Source: Acidipila sp. EB88
GTDB lineage: Bacteria > Acidobacteriota > Terriglobia > Terriglobales > Acidobacteriaceae
Direction of reading: 5' to 3'
Length of the DNA: 64,000 bases
Assembly: GCF_003858395.1 (NCBI RefSeq)
Contig: NZ_QWEV01000005.1
Location: 1,488,001-1,552,000 of the forward strand
This document shows positions 38,249 to 48,382 of the stretch, one piece after another. The notes below the pieces were generated by a model. It searched no databases. It worked only from the letters and a program-made list of their open reading frames with translations, and was not told the origin of the DNA. The translations under genes were made by a program, and so were the position numbers. Every line of letters begins with the position of its first letter. The first letter of the stretch is position 1.

Positions 38249-41200
38249 ATGAAGTTGTTCCGTCCGCTCCTTACGCTCTGTTTCGCCACTGCGCTGTTTG
38301 CCCTGGCTGCGACGCATTCCGCCACCGCGCAGACCGAGCCTCCGATCCCAGCAGGCGAGATTCGGGTCCACTACTTCCGCCCGGACGGGGTTTACACCGG
38401 TTGGACGGTCTATGCTTTCGGCGACACGACCGAACCGAACAACTTCGCCGGCGGTCCTGTGCCGGTGACCGGCACCGACAGCTTCGGCGCGTACTTCGAC
38501 GTGGGTGTGACCACAGGTGCCGCCGACGTCGGGCTGATCCTGCACATTGGCAACACCAAGGACCCCGGACCTGACGAGCATGTGGATCCCGCTACCCAGG
38601 GCAACGAGTTCTGGGAGCTCTCGGGCAGCGACATCATGCTGAATCACCGGCCCACGATCGGTCAGGATGGCCCCATCCCCGCGAATCACGCCCGCATCCA
38701 CTACTACCGCCCCGACGGCAACTATGCCAACTGGAGCCTCTACCCGTTCGGCACGACAACGGATCCGTCCGGCACCTTCTGCTCGACCGAGGACTACTAC
38801 GCCGGCTACGACAGCTATGGCCCCTACTTTGACGTGGGCGTCTCGACCGGGCAGCTTGGCTTCATCATTCACAACTGCACTACAGGCGTAAAGGATCCCG
38901 GGCCCAACCAGTACCTGCAGATCCCGCAGGAGCCGGAGGGTTGGGTGATTTCAGGCGATGTGGATGTGTTTCCACAACAGCCGGCCCCGGCGCAACTGCT
39001 GCTTGGCCCCTTCAACCAGCTGCAGAGCTACTGGATCGACGCCACCACCATTGCGGTGCAGCCGCAATACGCGCAGTCCGGCTACACCTGGACGCTGAAC
39101 GCGAGTCCGACGGCCGGCCTCCAGATCACCGCGACCGGGCTCACCGGCGGCACCAGAATCGCGCTGACGCCATTCTCGGGCACACTCACACAGCAGGAGC
39201 TCACACGCTTCCCGCAGCTTGCCGGCTACGCGCTGTTCAAGTTGCCCGTACAGATTGATCCGGCGACCGTACGGCAGGCACTCAAGAGCCAGCTTGAAGT
39301 CGCCGCCACCGCTGCCGACGGCACACTGAAGTACACCACCGGCGTGCAGACGTTTGGAGCGCTCGATGCGCTGCTTGCGTATGCCGGCCCGCTGGGAGTT
39401 GTGATCCCGCATGGCATCACCCCCGACTCGATTCTGCAGGGTGCGGAATCGCCCACCTACCCGATCCAGATCAAGGTGTGGGCGCCCACGGCGCAGAGCC
39501 TCTCGCTGCTGCTCTTCCGCGAGCCGACCGATACCGTCCCGGCGAAGACGATCGCCATGCAGGAGCAGAATGGCGTCTGGAGCGCGGGTGTCCCGATCGA
39601 GTGGCGAAGCAGGTATTACCAGTTGCAGGCGCGGGTCTACGTGGCGGCGCAGCAGGCGATCCTGACCAACACCACGACGGACCCGTACTCGGTCGATCTG
39701 TCGCTCAACGGCACGATGAGCCGCATTACCGATCTTGCCTCGGAGACTACGAAGCCCGCACTCTGGGATTTCTCCCCTTCGCCGCGTCTTGACAACATCC
39801 TCGACACCAGCATCTACGAGCTGCATGTGCGCGACTTCAGCGTGGCGGACAGCACGGTGCCGGCCAGCCACCGCGGCACCTACGATGCGTTTGCCGACCA
39901 GGGCAGCGACGGCATGCGCCATCTGCACGCCCTTGCCCTGTCCGGGCTCAAGGCAGTGCACATCCTGCCGAGCTTCCACTTCGCAAGCGTGAACGAGGAC
40001 AAGAGCACCTGGACAACCACCGGCAACCTCGCACAGTACCCGCCCGACTCTGAACAGCAGCAGCAGGCCGTCACTGCGGTGCAAAGCACGGACGCCTATA
40101 ACTGGGGCTATGACCCGGTGCACTACATGACGCCTGAAGGTGCGTACGCGATCAACCCCGACAACCGCGTGCTGGAATACCGGGCGATGGTGCAGGGCCT
40201 GCACCTGGCTGGCCTGCGCGTGATCCAGGATGTGGTATTCAACCACACCTCGGCCAGCGGGCAGGACCCATCAGCTAACCTCGATGAGCTCGTACCGAAC
40301 TACTACCATCGCCTCGATGCAAACGGTGTACTCGAGACCGGCTCTTGTTGTGCAGACATCGCAAGCGAACACCAGATGACCGAAAAGCTGATGATCGACA
40401 CCCTGCTGCTCAACGCGAAGCAGTACAAGATCGACGGCTTCCGCTTTGATGAGATGGGTATGCACTTTGTCTACAACATGGTGGACATCCGCAATGCCCT
40501 GGACGCGCTTACCGTTGAGCGCGACGGGATCGATGGCAGCAAGATCTATGTCTACGGGGAAGGATTCCAGATTGCCGAGGCAGCCAATAACGCCATCGGA
40601 CCCAACGCCAGCCAGATCAATCTCTACGGCACCGGCATCGGCAGCTTCAATGACCGCATGCGCGACTCCGTACGTGGCGGCAATGCCTTTGGCACGGCCG
40701 AGCAGGTGCAGGGGTTTGCCACCGGGTTGCTTACAGATTCGAGCAGCTACACCAACCAGAACACGGCAGCCAGCGATCAGCGCACCACGTTGTTGCAGGG
40801 CGCGGACCTTATCCGTCTCAGCCTGGCAGGGGCATTGCGGGATTACACCTTCCAGAACTACCTGGGGCAGACCACGACCGGGGCACAGCTCAATTACGGC
40901 GGTCAGCCGGCAGGCTACACCGCGACTCCGCTTGAAGACGTGAACTACTGCTCGGTGCACGACAACCAGGACCTGTTCGACGCCGTGCAGCTCAAATCCG
41001 CAGAGGGAGACACCATCGGGCAGCGCGCTCGCCGGCAGGTCCTTGCCATGAGCCTTATCGCGCTCGGCGAGGGCATCCCCTTCTTCCATGGCGGCGATGA
41101 CCTGCTTCGGTCGAAAGACATGGACAACAACTCCTACGACTCCGGCGACTGGTTCAACAAGATCGACTGGAGCGGCAAGGGCAACAACTGGGGCACCGGC

Positions 41201-41674
41201 CTGCCGATCGCGAGTCAAAACCAGTCGGAGTGGCCGGTGATGCAGCCGCTGCTTGCCAATCCAGCGCTTGAGGCAACGCCCACGTCCCTCGCAGCAACAA
41301 CCCAGGCCTTCCAGGAGTTCCTGCGCATCCGTTACAGCAGCGGACTGTTCCGCATGGCCACCTTCAACGAGGTGCAGCAGAACCTCAGCTTCCTCAACAC
41401 AGGACAGAGCCAGACTCCCGGACTGATCGTGATGAAGCTGGACGATCACGGGCACGCTTACGGAGACGCCCATCACATCGTTGTGTTCTTCAACGCTGCC
41501 AACACGTCCCTCACCTACACCGACAGCAGCCTGCAGGGCATGGCGCTTCACCTGCACCCTGTTCAGCAGGCGTCCTCAGATGCGACGGTGCAGCAGAGCA
41601 CCTTCAACAGCAAAGAGGGCTCAGCCACCATCCCTGCATTGACGACTGTGGTGTTTGTCAGCGAAAAGGAGTAG
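38249..41674 (+). CDS. Secreted pullulanase (GH13 with tandem CBM41-like domains)
   Basis: 1141-residue debranching enzyme cutting alpha-1,6 links in pullulan, starch or glycogen. A signal peptide (about 1-28) is followed by two pullulanase-associated domains in tandem ('IRVHYFRPDGVYTGWTVYAF' and 'RIHYYRPDGNYANWSLYPFG'), a pullulanase N2 domain, a CBM48-like domain ('IKVWAPTAQSLSLLLF') and the GH13 barrel. Barrel regions: 'DVVFNHT', 'DGFRFDEMG' (nucleophile Asp), 'YVYGEGF' (acid/base Glu) and 'CSVHDNQDLFD'. 'DEMG' replaces the usual 'DLMG' after the nucleophile. GGAGG sits 8 bases before the ATG. It appears monocistronic. Confidence 0.94.
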   Translation: MKLFRPLLTLCFATALFALAATHSATAQTEPPIPAGEIRVHYFRPDGVYTGWTVYAFGDTTEPNNFAGGPVPVTGTDSFGAYFDVGVTTGAADVGLILHIGNTKDPGPDEHVDPATQGNEFWELSGSDIMLNHRPTIGQDGPIPANHARIHYYRPDGNYANWSLYPFGTTTDPSGTFCSTEDYYAGYDSYGPYFDVGVSTGQLGFIIHNCTTGVKDPGPNQYLQIPQEPEGWVISGDVDVFPQQPAPAQLLLGPFNQLQSYWIDATTIAVQPQYAQSGYTWTLNASPTAGLQITATGLTGGTRIALTPFSGTLTQQELTRFPQLAGYALFKLPVQIDPATVRQALKSQLEVAATAADGTLKYTTGVQTFGALDALLAYAGPLGVVIPHGITPDSILQGAESPTYPIQIKVWAPTAQSLSLLLFREPTDTVPAKTIAMQEQNGVWSAGVPIEWRSRYYQLQARVYVAAQQAILTNTTTDPYSVDLSLNGTMSRITDLASETTKPALWDFSPSPRLDNILDTSIYELHVRDFSVADSTVPASHRGTYDAFADQGSDGMRHLHALALSGLKAVHILPSFHFASVNEDKSTWTTTGNLAQYPPDSEQQQQAVTAVQSTDAYNWGYDPVHYMTPEGAYAINPDNRVLEYRAMVQGLHLAGLRVIQDVVFNHTSASGQDPSANLDELVPNYYHRLDANGVLETGSCCADIASEHQMTEKLMIDTLLLNAKQYKIDGFRFDEMGMHFVYNMVDIRNALDALTVERDGIDGSKIYVYGEGFQIAEAANNAIGPNASQINLYGTGIGSFNDRMRDSVRGGNAFGTAEQVQGFATGLLTDSSSYTNQNTAASDQRTTLLQGADLIRLSLAGALRDYTFQNYLGQTTTGAQLNYGGQPAGYTATPLEDVNYCSVHDNQDLFDAVQLKSAEGDTIGQRARRQVLAMSLIALGEGIPFFHGGDDLLRSKDMDNNSYDSGDWFNKIDWSGKGNNWGTGLPIASQNQSEWPVMQPLLANPALEATPTSLAATTQAFQEFLRIRYSSGLFRMATFNEVQQNLSFLNTGQSQTPGLIVMKLDDHGHAYGDAHHIVVFFNAANTSLTYTDSSLQGMALHLHPVQQASSDATVQQSTFNSKEGSATIPALTTVVFVSEKE

Positions 41675-41838
41675 CCGCTTGGCGCCGGAAACATCTCTGC
41701 TTCGGTGCGAATGGGTTTGCGCGCCGAAGCACGTGTCACTGACTGCGATCGTCAAACCAGGTTGGTGGTAGGGTTGCTTCTGATCGACGGTCGCGCTGTG
41801 TGGATCGCTGGAATCGGACTTCTGTGGAGGGACAAAGC

Positions 41839-43011
41839 TTGCTGGAAACATTGCTTCTGAGAAAAGGCGTTGTGCGCGCAGCCTGCGCAGCTTTTTTAAT
41901 TACCGCGGCTTGCGCAGCACCGGGCTTCGGTGCCGCGCTGCCTGCACCAGGCACAACCCCCACTGCGGCATCCGCCACGCACCCGCTGCATGACGGCCTC
42001 CGCATGTTTTTCATCGACGTGGAGGGTGGACAGGCGACCCTCTTTGTGACGCCGGCCGGGCGTTCGCTGCTGATCGATACAGGATGGCCCGGCAACGCGG
42101 GACGCGACGCCGATCGTATTGTTTCCGCCGCACAGGCTGCCGGTCTTACCCGCATCGATGCCGTGCTGATCACGCACTACCATACCGACCACGTGGGCGG
42201 AGTGCCGCAACTCGCGGCGCGTTTTCCGATTGGCATGTTTCTCGATCATGGCCCTGACCGCGAGTTCAATGACCCGGCCACCGTTGCGGGCTGGAACGCG
42301 TACCAGAAGCTGCTGTCATCGGGAAAGTACGGCCACCGCATCATGCGGCCCGGGGAACTGCTGCCCGGTTGGAATGCCCCGGGTGCGCCTCGCGCCACGG
42401 TGCTCAGCGCCGACGGCGTGCTCATCGGCAATCCCCTGCCCGGTGCCGGCGCGACGAATCCCTTCTGCGGCGCAGCGGATGGCAAGCGCCCTGCAGATGT
42501 GCCCGCAAATGACACTACCGAGAATGCGCGCTCGCTCGGGATCCTGATCGAGTGGGGCAAACTGCGCATCCTCGATCTTGGCGACCTCACCTGGGACAAG
42601 GAACGCCCGCTGGTGTGCCCAGTCAACAAGGTTGGCAAGGTGGACCTGCTCATCGTTTCGCATCACGGCTTCGAGCAAAGCTCCAGTCCGGCACTGGTCG
42701 ACGCAGTGGCGCCAAGGGTCGCCATCATGGACAATGGCGCGCGCAAGGGGGGCTCGCCGCGCGTGCTTGGGGTTGTCGCCGGCGCCCCTTCGAAGCCCGC
42801 GCTCTGGCAGTTGCACTTCTCGCAGGAGGGCGGTCCCGCGCACAACACGGAGCCCGCGCATATCGCGAACCTGCACGATGGGGAAGGTGATGCAGCAAAC
42901 CGGATTGAGGCAACAGCCACCGCCGACGGCACCATTACGGTGAAAAAGACCGGAACCGCGGATGCTGCCACCGTCTACCGCCCCAGCCCTCTCGCGGCGC
43001 AGCCCCGATAA
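41839..43011 (+). CDS. Secreted metallo-beta-lactamase-fold hydrolase (ComEC C-domain-like)
   Basis: About 390-residue exported protein with the metallo-beta-lactamase fold. Metal-binding motif 'LITHYHTDHVGG' (HxHxDH), the first strand 'MFFIDVEGGQATLFVTPAG', 'LLIDTGWPG' and a later 'LDLGDLTWDKE' and 'LLIVSHHGFEQSS' match the ComEC/RNase-like subgroup. The signal peptide includes 'AACAAFLITAACAAPGFGAA'. I choose the TTG at 41839 because GGAGGGAC lies just before it; a GTG at 41800 is the alternative. It is the first gene after the pullulanase. The substrate is unknown. Confidence 0.85.
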   Translation: MLETLLLRKGVVRAACAAFLITAACAAPGFGAALPAPGTTPTAASATHPLHDGLRMFFIDVEGGQATLFVTPAGRSLLIDTGWPGNAGRDADRIVSAAQAAGLTRIDAVLITHYHTDHVGGVPQLAARFPIGMFLDHGPDREFNDPATVAGWNAYQKLLSSGKYGHRIMRPGELLPGWNAPGAPRATVLSADGVLIGNPLPGAGATNPFCGAADGKRPADVPANDTTENARSLGILIEWGKLRILDLGDLTWDKERPLVCPVNKVGKVDLLIVSHHGFEQSSSPALVDAVAPRVAIMDNGARKGGSPRVLGVVAGAPSKPALWQLHFSQEGGPAHNTEPAHIANLHDGEGDAANRIEATATADGTITVKKTGTADAATVYRPSPLAAQPR

Positions 43012-43261
43012 CAATCTCGGGCGTGGGTACGAGCCGGTATCTCGCCTGCAACCAGCGACCGATCACGCCTGCTCAGGAGCTTTCCAGCAAGCTGCTCGCA
43101 GTGCGCGCGAGGTCCGCAGCGCGCGCTGCCGGACGACGCCGGTTCGCCCGGGGTGGATCATACCTGCTATAAACTCCGTGCTTGTTTCTGCGACCGTGTT
43201 CCGCAACTGAAAGTCGGACCGATCCAGCGGGAAGCACGATCTCCTCCGAAAGGCTGCTTCC

Positions 43262-44191
43262 ATGTTTGTTTTCGATCGACTCCGCTTTGTCCCGGCTGCG
43301 CTGGCGCTGCTGCTGCCCGCAACCACCCTGCTGGCTGCGCCCGCACCGCAACGCCCCCCCATCACCGGCATCGCGCATGTCGCCATCGCCACGCAGGACA
43401 TGGCGGCCTCGCGCCACTTCTACACGCACTATCTCGGCTGGACCGCCGTTGCTTCGCCCGAGTTCGCCGACGGGGTGCGGTTTTACGGCGACCCTCGGCA
43501 GACCGTGGAGGTGCACCCCGCCAAGTCGCCGTCCGAGCTCGCGCTGGAACACGTAGCCTTCGCCACCACCAACGCCGAAGCACTGCGCATGTACCTCAAG
43601 AGCAAAGGTGTGGCTGTGCCTGACGCAGTGAACAGGCTCCGCGACGGAGAGCAGCGCTTTCTGGTGAAGGACCCGGAAGGAAACGCGATCGAGTTTGTGC
43701 AGCGCCCGGCTGGCGGGCTGCACGGCGCAAAGCCTGTCGACAGCATCTCCGGGCGCATCATCCATGCCGGCTTCATCGTGAAGTCCGCCCCGGCGGAGGA
43801 CCAGTTCTACCGAAACATCCTGGGCTTCAAACTGTATTGGACCGGCGGCATGAAGGATAACAAGACCGACTTCTTCTCACTGCAGGTGCCGGATGGTACG
43901 GACTGGCTGGAATACATGCTGAACAATCCACCTAACCCGAGCCATCACGCCATTGGCGTGGCCGATCACTTCTCGCTCGGTGTTGTGGCTATGGATCCGG
44001 TCGTGGCCGCTTTCCAGAAGCGCGGATTTCCGCCGGAGGGACAGCAGGCCAAGCAGATGGGCCGCGATGGCAAATACCAACTCAACGAGTTTGACCCGGA
44101 TGGTGTGCGCATCGAGTACATGGAGTTCAAGCCGGCGCAGAAGCCATGCTGCCATGACTTCACCGCGCCGCACCCGGAACCCGATAAGTAG
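43262..44191 (+). CDS. Secreted VOC-family (glyoxalase/dioxygenase fold) protein
   Basis: 309-residue protein with a signal peptide ('ALALLLPATTLLAAPAPQ') and two vicinal-oxygen-chelate modules: 'GIAHVAIATQDMAASRHFY' with 'LVKDPEGNAIEFVQ', and 'IHAGFIVKSAPAEDQFYRNI' with 'NEFDPDGVRIEYMEF'. His and Glu residues at the ends of these modules are possible metal ligands. Export of a VOC protein is uncommon. The function is not known; detoxification or ring-cleavage roles are possible. A terminator follows. Confidence 0.85.
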   Translation: MFVFDRLRFVPAALALLLPATTLLAAPAPQRPPITGIAHVAIATQDMAASRHFYTHYLGWTAVASPEFADGVRFYGDPRQTVEVHPAKSPSELALEHVAFATTNAEALRMYLKSKGVAVPDAVNRLRDGEQRFLVKDPEGNAIEFVQRPAGGLHGAKPVDSISGRIIHAGFIVKSAPAEDQFYRNILGFKLYWTGGMKDNKTDFFSLQVPDGTDWLEYMLNNPPNPSHHAIGVADHFSLGVVAMDPVVAAFQKRGFPPEGQQAKQMGRDGKYQLNEFDPDGVRIEYMEFKPAQKPCCHDFTAPHPEPDK

Positions 44192-44199
44192 CCGAATCG

Positions 44200-44231
44200 C
44201 TGACAGGGCTCGCAGGCCAGAGCCCTGTCAG
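44200..44231. terminator. Terminator hairpin between the VOC gene and GH3
   Basis: 12-bp stem CTGACAGGGCTC (44200-44211) with GAGCCCTGTCAG (44220-44231) and an 8-base loop. It lies between two convergent genes and could serve both. The following T-run is weak. Confidence 0.7.
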
Positions 44232-44283
44232 CTTAGTGTTTGACCACTCTTCGCCGCACTTCCGCCGGTACGCGCGTTCGACC

Positions 44284-47052
44284 CTACTTCGGCAGCTCCT
44301 GCTCGCCCGTGATGCTGAACTGCGCGGTCAGGCCCGGCCCGTTGGAATCCGCGCCTCCAGCCGCCGGCTGCGAACCACCCAGCGCGAGCGAGTACTGGCC
44401 GGCTACCATGGCGCGCCGCCCGTTTGCATTGACTGTGCTGAGCTGCCGCGGATCCAGCGCAAACCGTACATGCCTGGACTCCCCGGCGTTGAGGTGGACC
44501 CGGTCAAAAGCGATCAGTTGCAGCCTGGGCGAGATCTCCGTCCGGGGCGGTGTGAGGTACAGTTCCGCAACTTCATCCCCGGCAACGCTTCCCGTGTTCT
44601 TCAGGTCGGCTTCCACCGTCAGCGGCTGGCCTGCGGCCACGCTCTGGCTCGACAGCTTCATGTTGGTAAAAGCGAAGTGCGTGTAGCTGAGCCCGAAGCC
44701 AAACGGGTAGAGCGGCTTGCCCGCGAAGTAGCGGTAGGTGCGGTTCTTCATCGAGTACTCATTGAACGGCGGCAGGTCGTCCACATTCGCGTAGAAGGTC
44801 AGCGGCAGCTTGCCGCCGGGGTTCTGCACTCCCGCAAGCGTCTGCGCAATGGCAGTGCCCCCGGCCTCGCCCGGGTACCAGGCTTCCACGATCGCGTTGG
44901 CGTGCTCCGCCGCCCAGTTCACCGCGAGCGCGCTTCCATTCATCAAGACCACGACCAGCGGCTTGCCGGTCGCAGCCACGGACTCAAGCAGCTTCTGCTG
45001 TGCCGCCGGAAGGTCGAGCGCGGTGCGATCGCCGCCCGCGAACCCTTCCACGTGCACCGGCATCTCTTCGCCCTCAAGCTCCGACTGCAGCCCGACAAAT
45101 GCCACCGTCACATCGGCCTGCCGCGCGGCGGCCACGGCTTCATCCAGCTCGGTTGCAGTGGGGGCCACCCAGCGCAGCGAGATGCCGGCGGGCGTGGTTT
45201 TGCCCAGGTGCCGGTACTCGATGGTGATCGCATGGGGTTTCGCGTCGGCAAGCGCCAGGTCGATCTCCGGCAGGATTGAGTCATACTGATCGCCGCCTGC
45301 TGTGTGCTTTGCCGTGTCCACCGGCTTGCCATCGACCGTGACCACGATGCGTTCGGTCTCACGCTCCGCGGCACTCTTGTCGCCGCAGCCTTCGCCGCAG
45401 CGTCCTACCTTGATTCCGAACTGGTAAGTCCCCGGCTTCGGGGCGGTGATGTTTCCACTCCAGCGCACGGTGAAGCCGTCGCGCTGCAGCCCGGGCGTGG
45501 GGCTGGCATGGCTCCAATCGAAATCAATCTGCGCATCGACCCGCTTGAGCACAGGCGTGCCGGCAGGCTCGGTTCCGGCGTAGTACTCACCGAGCAGACC
45601 CTGCTTGCCGTCGAGCGTGGTGAAGAGCGTACGCGGTGCGGGCAGCTCGATGCCTTCGGCAAACGGCGAGCCCTGCGCATACACCACCCTGGCGTTGCGG
45701 AACTGTTGCAGCATGCCGTCCACCGGCAGAACCGGGTGCGAGGGGATGGCGTTGTAGTTGCCTTCGAGCGCAATCAGAGAGGCGGCGTTAGGGCCTACAA
45801 CCGCGATCGTCTTCACGCCGGAACGCAGCGGCAGCGTGCCATCGTTCTTGAGCAGCACCATGGCTTCGCTCGCTGCCTTCTGCGCAAGCGCGCGATGCGC
45901 CGCGCTGTCGTCCTCGCTGAACGGAATGCTGTTGTAGGGAACCATGGCCGGCGGGTCGAACATGCCCAGTTCCATGCGGGCCGTAAACAGCCGCTTCACC
46001 GCCGTATCCACGGCGCTCTCCGCGATCAGGTGATCGTGCACCGCTTCGACCAGGTGCTTGTACGTGGGCACGCAGCTGGTGTCGGTACCCGCCAGCACCG
46101 AGACGGCCGAAGCATGCTCGGCATCTTTCTGGGTGTTGTGGTCCGGGTAGCTCTGCGGGTACATGTCATCGATGGCGCCGCAGTCCGACGTGACAAAGCC
46201 CTTGAAGCCCCAGGCGTCGCGCAGGGTCTTCTGCAGCAGCATCGTGTTGGCACAGGCCGGGGTGCCATCCACCGCGTTGTAGGCGCACATCAGCGAAGCG
46301 GCCTTGGCATCGACAATGGTGGCGCGGAAGGCCGGGAAGTACGTCGACTCGAGGTCATACGGTGAGGGCGTCACGTCAAACTTGTGCCGCTCACTCTCCG
46401 GCCCGCTGTGCACGGCGAAGTGCTTCGGGGTCGCGACCACTTTCAGATACCGCGCGTCGGTGCCCTGCAGTCCGCGCACAAACGCGACACCCAGCGTGCC
46501 GGTCAGGTATGGGTCTTCCCCATAGGTCTCCTGTCCACGGCCCCAACGGGGATCGCGGAAAATGTTGATATTGGGCGACCAGACGGTCAGGCCGAAATAG
46601 CGCCCGTGGTTGCCCTCCGCGATGGCACGGTTGTACTTGGCGCGTGCCTCGGTTGCGATCACATTTGCTTCCTGCCCCACGAGCTCCCGGTCCCACGTAG
46701 CGGCCATGCCGATGGCCTGCGGAAACATGGTGGCGTAACCCGACCGCGCAACCCCGTGCAGTCCCTCGTTCCACCAGTTGTATTCAGGAATGTCGAGCCG
46801 AGGGATCGCCGGAGCCTCGTCCACCATCTGGCCCGCTTTTTCTTCCAGCGTCATGCGGCCTACCAGGTCATCCACCCGCTGCGCGATCGGCAGCGACGCA
46901 TTCTTGAAAGGAGCGCTGCCCAGCGGAGCAGCACTGCCCGGCGTCTGCGCCATTGCTCCGCAGCAGGCAAGCGCCAGTGGCAGGGCGATGATGGAAGGCA
47001 GCGCGGCATGGTTCAGTGGATTGGACCGGTTCGGTTTCGGACGGGACATCAT
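44284..47052 (-). CDS. Secreted GH3 glycoside hydrolase with PA14 insert
   Basis: 922-residue exo-acting beta-glucosidase or beta-xylosidase. A signal peptide (ending 'AMAQTPG') leads to the GH3 N-terminal barrel: 'WWNEGLHGVARSG', 'PNINIFRDPRWGRGQETYGE', 'ATPKHFAVHSGPE', and the nucleophile Asp in 'FVTSDCGAIDDM'. The C-terminal alpha/beta domain contains a PA14-like insert ('QGLLGEYYAGTEPAGTP' to 'PGTYQFGIKVGRCGEG'). A fibronectin-III-like end ('YPFGFGLSYTHFAF') follows. The motif set favours xylosidase-type GH3 enzymes. The start at 47052 (ATGATG) has AGG upstream. It is directly downstream of the ROK regulator gene, a probable regulatory link. Confidence 0.92.
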   Translation of the reverse strand: MMSRPKPNRSNPLNHAALPSIIALPLALACCGAMAQTPGSAAPLGSAPFKNASLPIAQRVDDLVGRMTLEEKAGQMVDEAPAIPRLDIPEYNWWNEGLHGVARSGYATMFPQAIGMAATWDRELVGQEANVIATEARAKYNRAIAEGNHGRYFGLTVWSPNINIFRDPRWGRGQETYGEDPYLTGTLGVAFVRGLQGTDARYLKVVATPKHFAVHSGPESERHKFDVTPSPYDLESTYFPAFRATIVDAKAASLMCAYNAVDGTPACANTMLLQKTLRDAWGFKGFVTSDCGAIDDMYPQSYPDHNTQKDAEHASAVSVLAGTDTSCVPTYKHLVEAVHDHLIAESAVDTAVKRLFTARMELGMFDPPAMVPYNSIPFSEDDSAAHRALAQKAASEAMVLLKNDGTLPLRSGVKTIAVVGPNAASLIALEGNYNAIPSHPVLPVDGMLQQFRNARVVYAQGSPFAEGIELPAPRTLFTTLDGKQGLLGEYYAGTEPAGTPVLKRVDAQIDFDWSHASPTPGLQRDGFTVRWSGNITAPKPGTYQFGIKVGRCGEGCGDKSAAERETERIVVTVDGKPVDTAKHTAGGDQYDSILPEIDLALADAKPHAITIEYRHLGKTTPAGISLRWVAPTATELDEAVAAARQADVTVAFVGLQSELEGEEMPVHVEGFAGGDRTALDLPAAQQKLLESVAATGKPLVVVLMNGSALAVNWAAEHANAIVEAWYPGEAGGTAIAQTLAGVQNPGGKLPLTFYANVDDLPPFNEYSMKNRTYRYFAGKPLYPFGFGLSYTHFAFTNMKLSSQSVAAGQPLTVEADLKNTGSVAGDEVAELYLTPPRTEISPRLQLIAFDRVHLNAGESRHVRFALDPRQLSTVNANGRRAMVAGQYSLALGGSQPAAGGADSNGPGLTAQFSITGEQELPK

Positions 47053-47152
47053 TTTGCTGGACCTGCTTTCGCGGACTGCATCCGCCTGCAGAAGATTGTG
47101 CACGATTCAAACTATGTTTGCGAGTGATCCACCTGCCCCGCTTTGCGTCCTG

Positions 47153-48382
47153 TTATCGCTGCGGATGGCTGCGAAACAGCGAATTGCGCTGCAGCACGAT
47201 CGCCGCTGCCCCGTGCAGCCGCGTGGTGCCACGCTCCCGGGCGACCATAAGGCGCGGGGCACGCGCCGCGCCGAGTGCCAACGCAGACAACTCCTGCTGC
47301 ACATGCGGCTCGTACATCTCCCACGCTTCGGCAACGTCGCCCGCCACCACGATGACCTCGGGGGAGAGCCCGGCATTCACAGCGCGGAGTCCCCACCCGA
47401 TCGCACGGGCCTGCCTGGTGATTGCGGCGCACGCGGCGGGCTCACCCTGTTCCGCCAGTCGCAGCAACTCCGCAAATGTCAGCGCCTGTGAACCCGCAGG
47501 CGGCGCATGTCCATTGCCCTTCCGGTAATAGCGCAACGCGGCTTCCGTCGAGGCAAACACCTCCCAGCAACCCTGCAGCCCGCATCCACAGCGAGGGCCT
47601 TCGCGGTCGAGCGGCACGTGGCCGAACTCGCCCGCCATCCCGCTTTGCCCGGTAACCAGCCGCCCGTTGGCAAGCAGCCCGGTGCCGATGCCTTCCGAGA
47701 TGTTGACCAGCACGGCGTCTAACACCCCGTGGAGGTTGCCCAGCCACAGTTCGGCCAGCAACGCGGCATTGGCGCCGTTCTCAAGCTCAACCGTCAGGCC
47801 GGTCATTTTTTCAAGAAGCTGCTTGATGGGCTGGCCTTGCCACCGCAGGTTTGGAGCGAAGATCAACTCCTGCGTGGCAGGATCAACGCGCCCCGGCAGC
47901 GAAACGCCGACCCCCTCAAATGTGAGCGAAGGGTGCCGCGCACGCATCTTCAGCATCTCGTTGCCGATCTGCCGGATCGCGGACGTGGGACTTGCCCGCA
48001 GCGAAAGCTGTTTGCGCTCAACAAACGTCCCATTCAGAGCAACCACTGCGAGCTCGGCATGCCCCGGGTGCACATCGGCGACCAGCAGGGCAAGTTCCTC
48101 GTTCAGGTGAAGCAAGGTGGGACGCCGTCCCCGGGGCAACTGCGCTACGGCGCCTTCGCGCACCCAGCGTTCACCCATCAGTTGCTCCGCGATCAGCGAG
48201 ACCGTGGAACGCTGGAGCCCGGACAGGCGGGAAAGGTCTGCTCGCGAGACAGGCTGGTGCCGGCGGATCAGCTCCAGGATGACATCGCGGTTCATGTGTC
48301 GGGCCGTCTCGCTCGAAGCAAGCGGAACGCCGCCGCGTGGGGGAGCGGCCTTGCCGGTTTGCTGTGCCGTATTGCGCGCCAT
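47153..48382 (-). CDS. ROK-family transcriptional repressor
   Basis: 409-residue regulator of the NagC/XylR type. The N-terminal winged helix-turn-helix ('QPVSRADLSRLSGLQRSTV') precedes a ROK sugar-kinase-like domain ('GVGVSLPGRVDP', 'ENGANAALLAELWLGN', 'VNISEGIGTGLLANGRLV'). The ROK zinc site is 'GEFGHVPLDREGPRCGCGLQ' plus 'GCWEVFAS'. The start at 48382 has GGAGGG close upstream, with slightly short spacing. It likely represses the GH3 gene downstream (100-base gap) and perhaps the divergent oxidoreductase gene, with release by a sugar ligand. The ligand is not known. Confidence 0.92.
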   Translation of the reverse strand: MARNTAQQTGKAAPPRGGVPLASSETARHMNRDVILELIRRHQPVSRADLSRLSGLQRSTVSLIAEQLMGERWVREGAVAQLPRGRRPTLLHLNEELALLVADVHPGHAELAVVALNGTFVERKQLSLRASPTSAIRQIGNEMLKMRARHPSLTFEGVGVSLPGRVDPATQELIFAPNLRWQGQPIKQLLEKMTGLTVELENGANAALLAELWLGNLHGVLDAVLVNISEGIGTGLLANGRLVTGQSGMAGEFGHVPLDREGPRCGCGLQGCWEVFASTEAALRYYRKGNGHAPPAGSQALTFAELLRLAEQGEPAACAAITRQARAIGWGLRAVNAGLSPEVIVVAGDVAEAWEMYEPHVQQELSALALGAARAPRLMVARERGTTRLHGAAAIVLQRNSLFRSHPQR

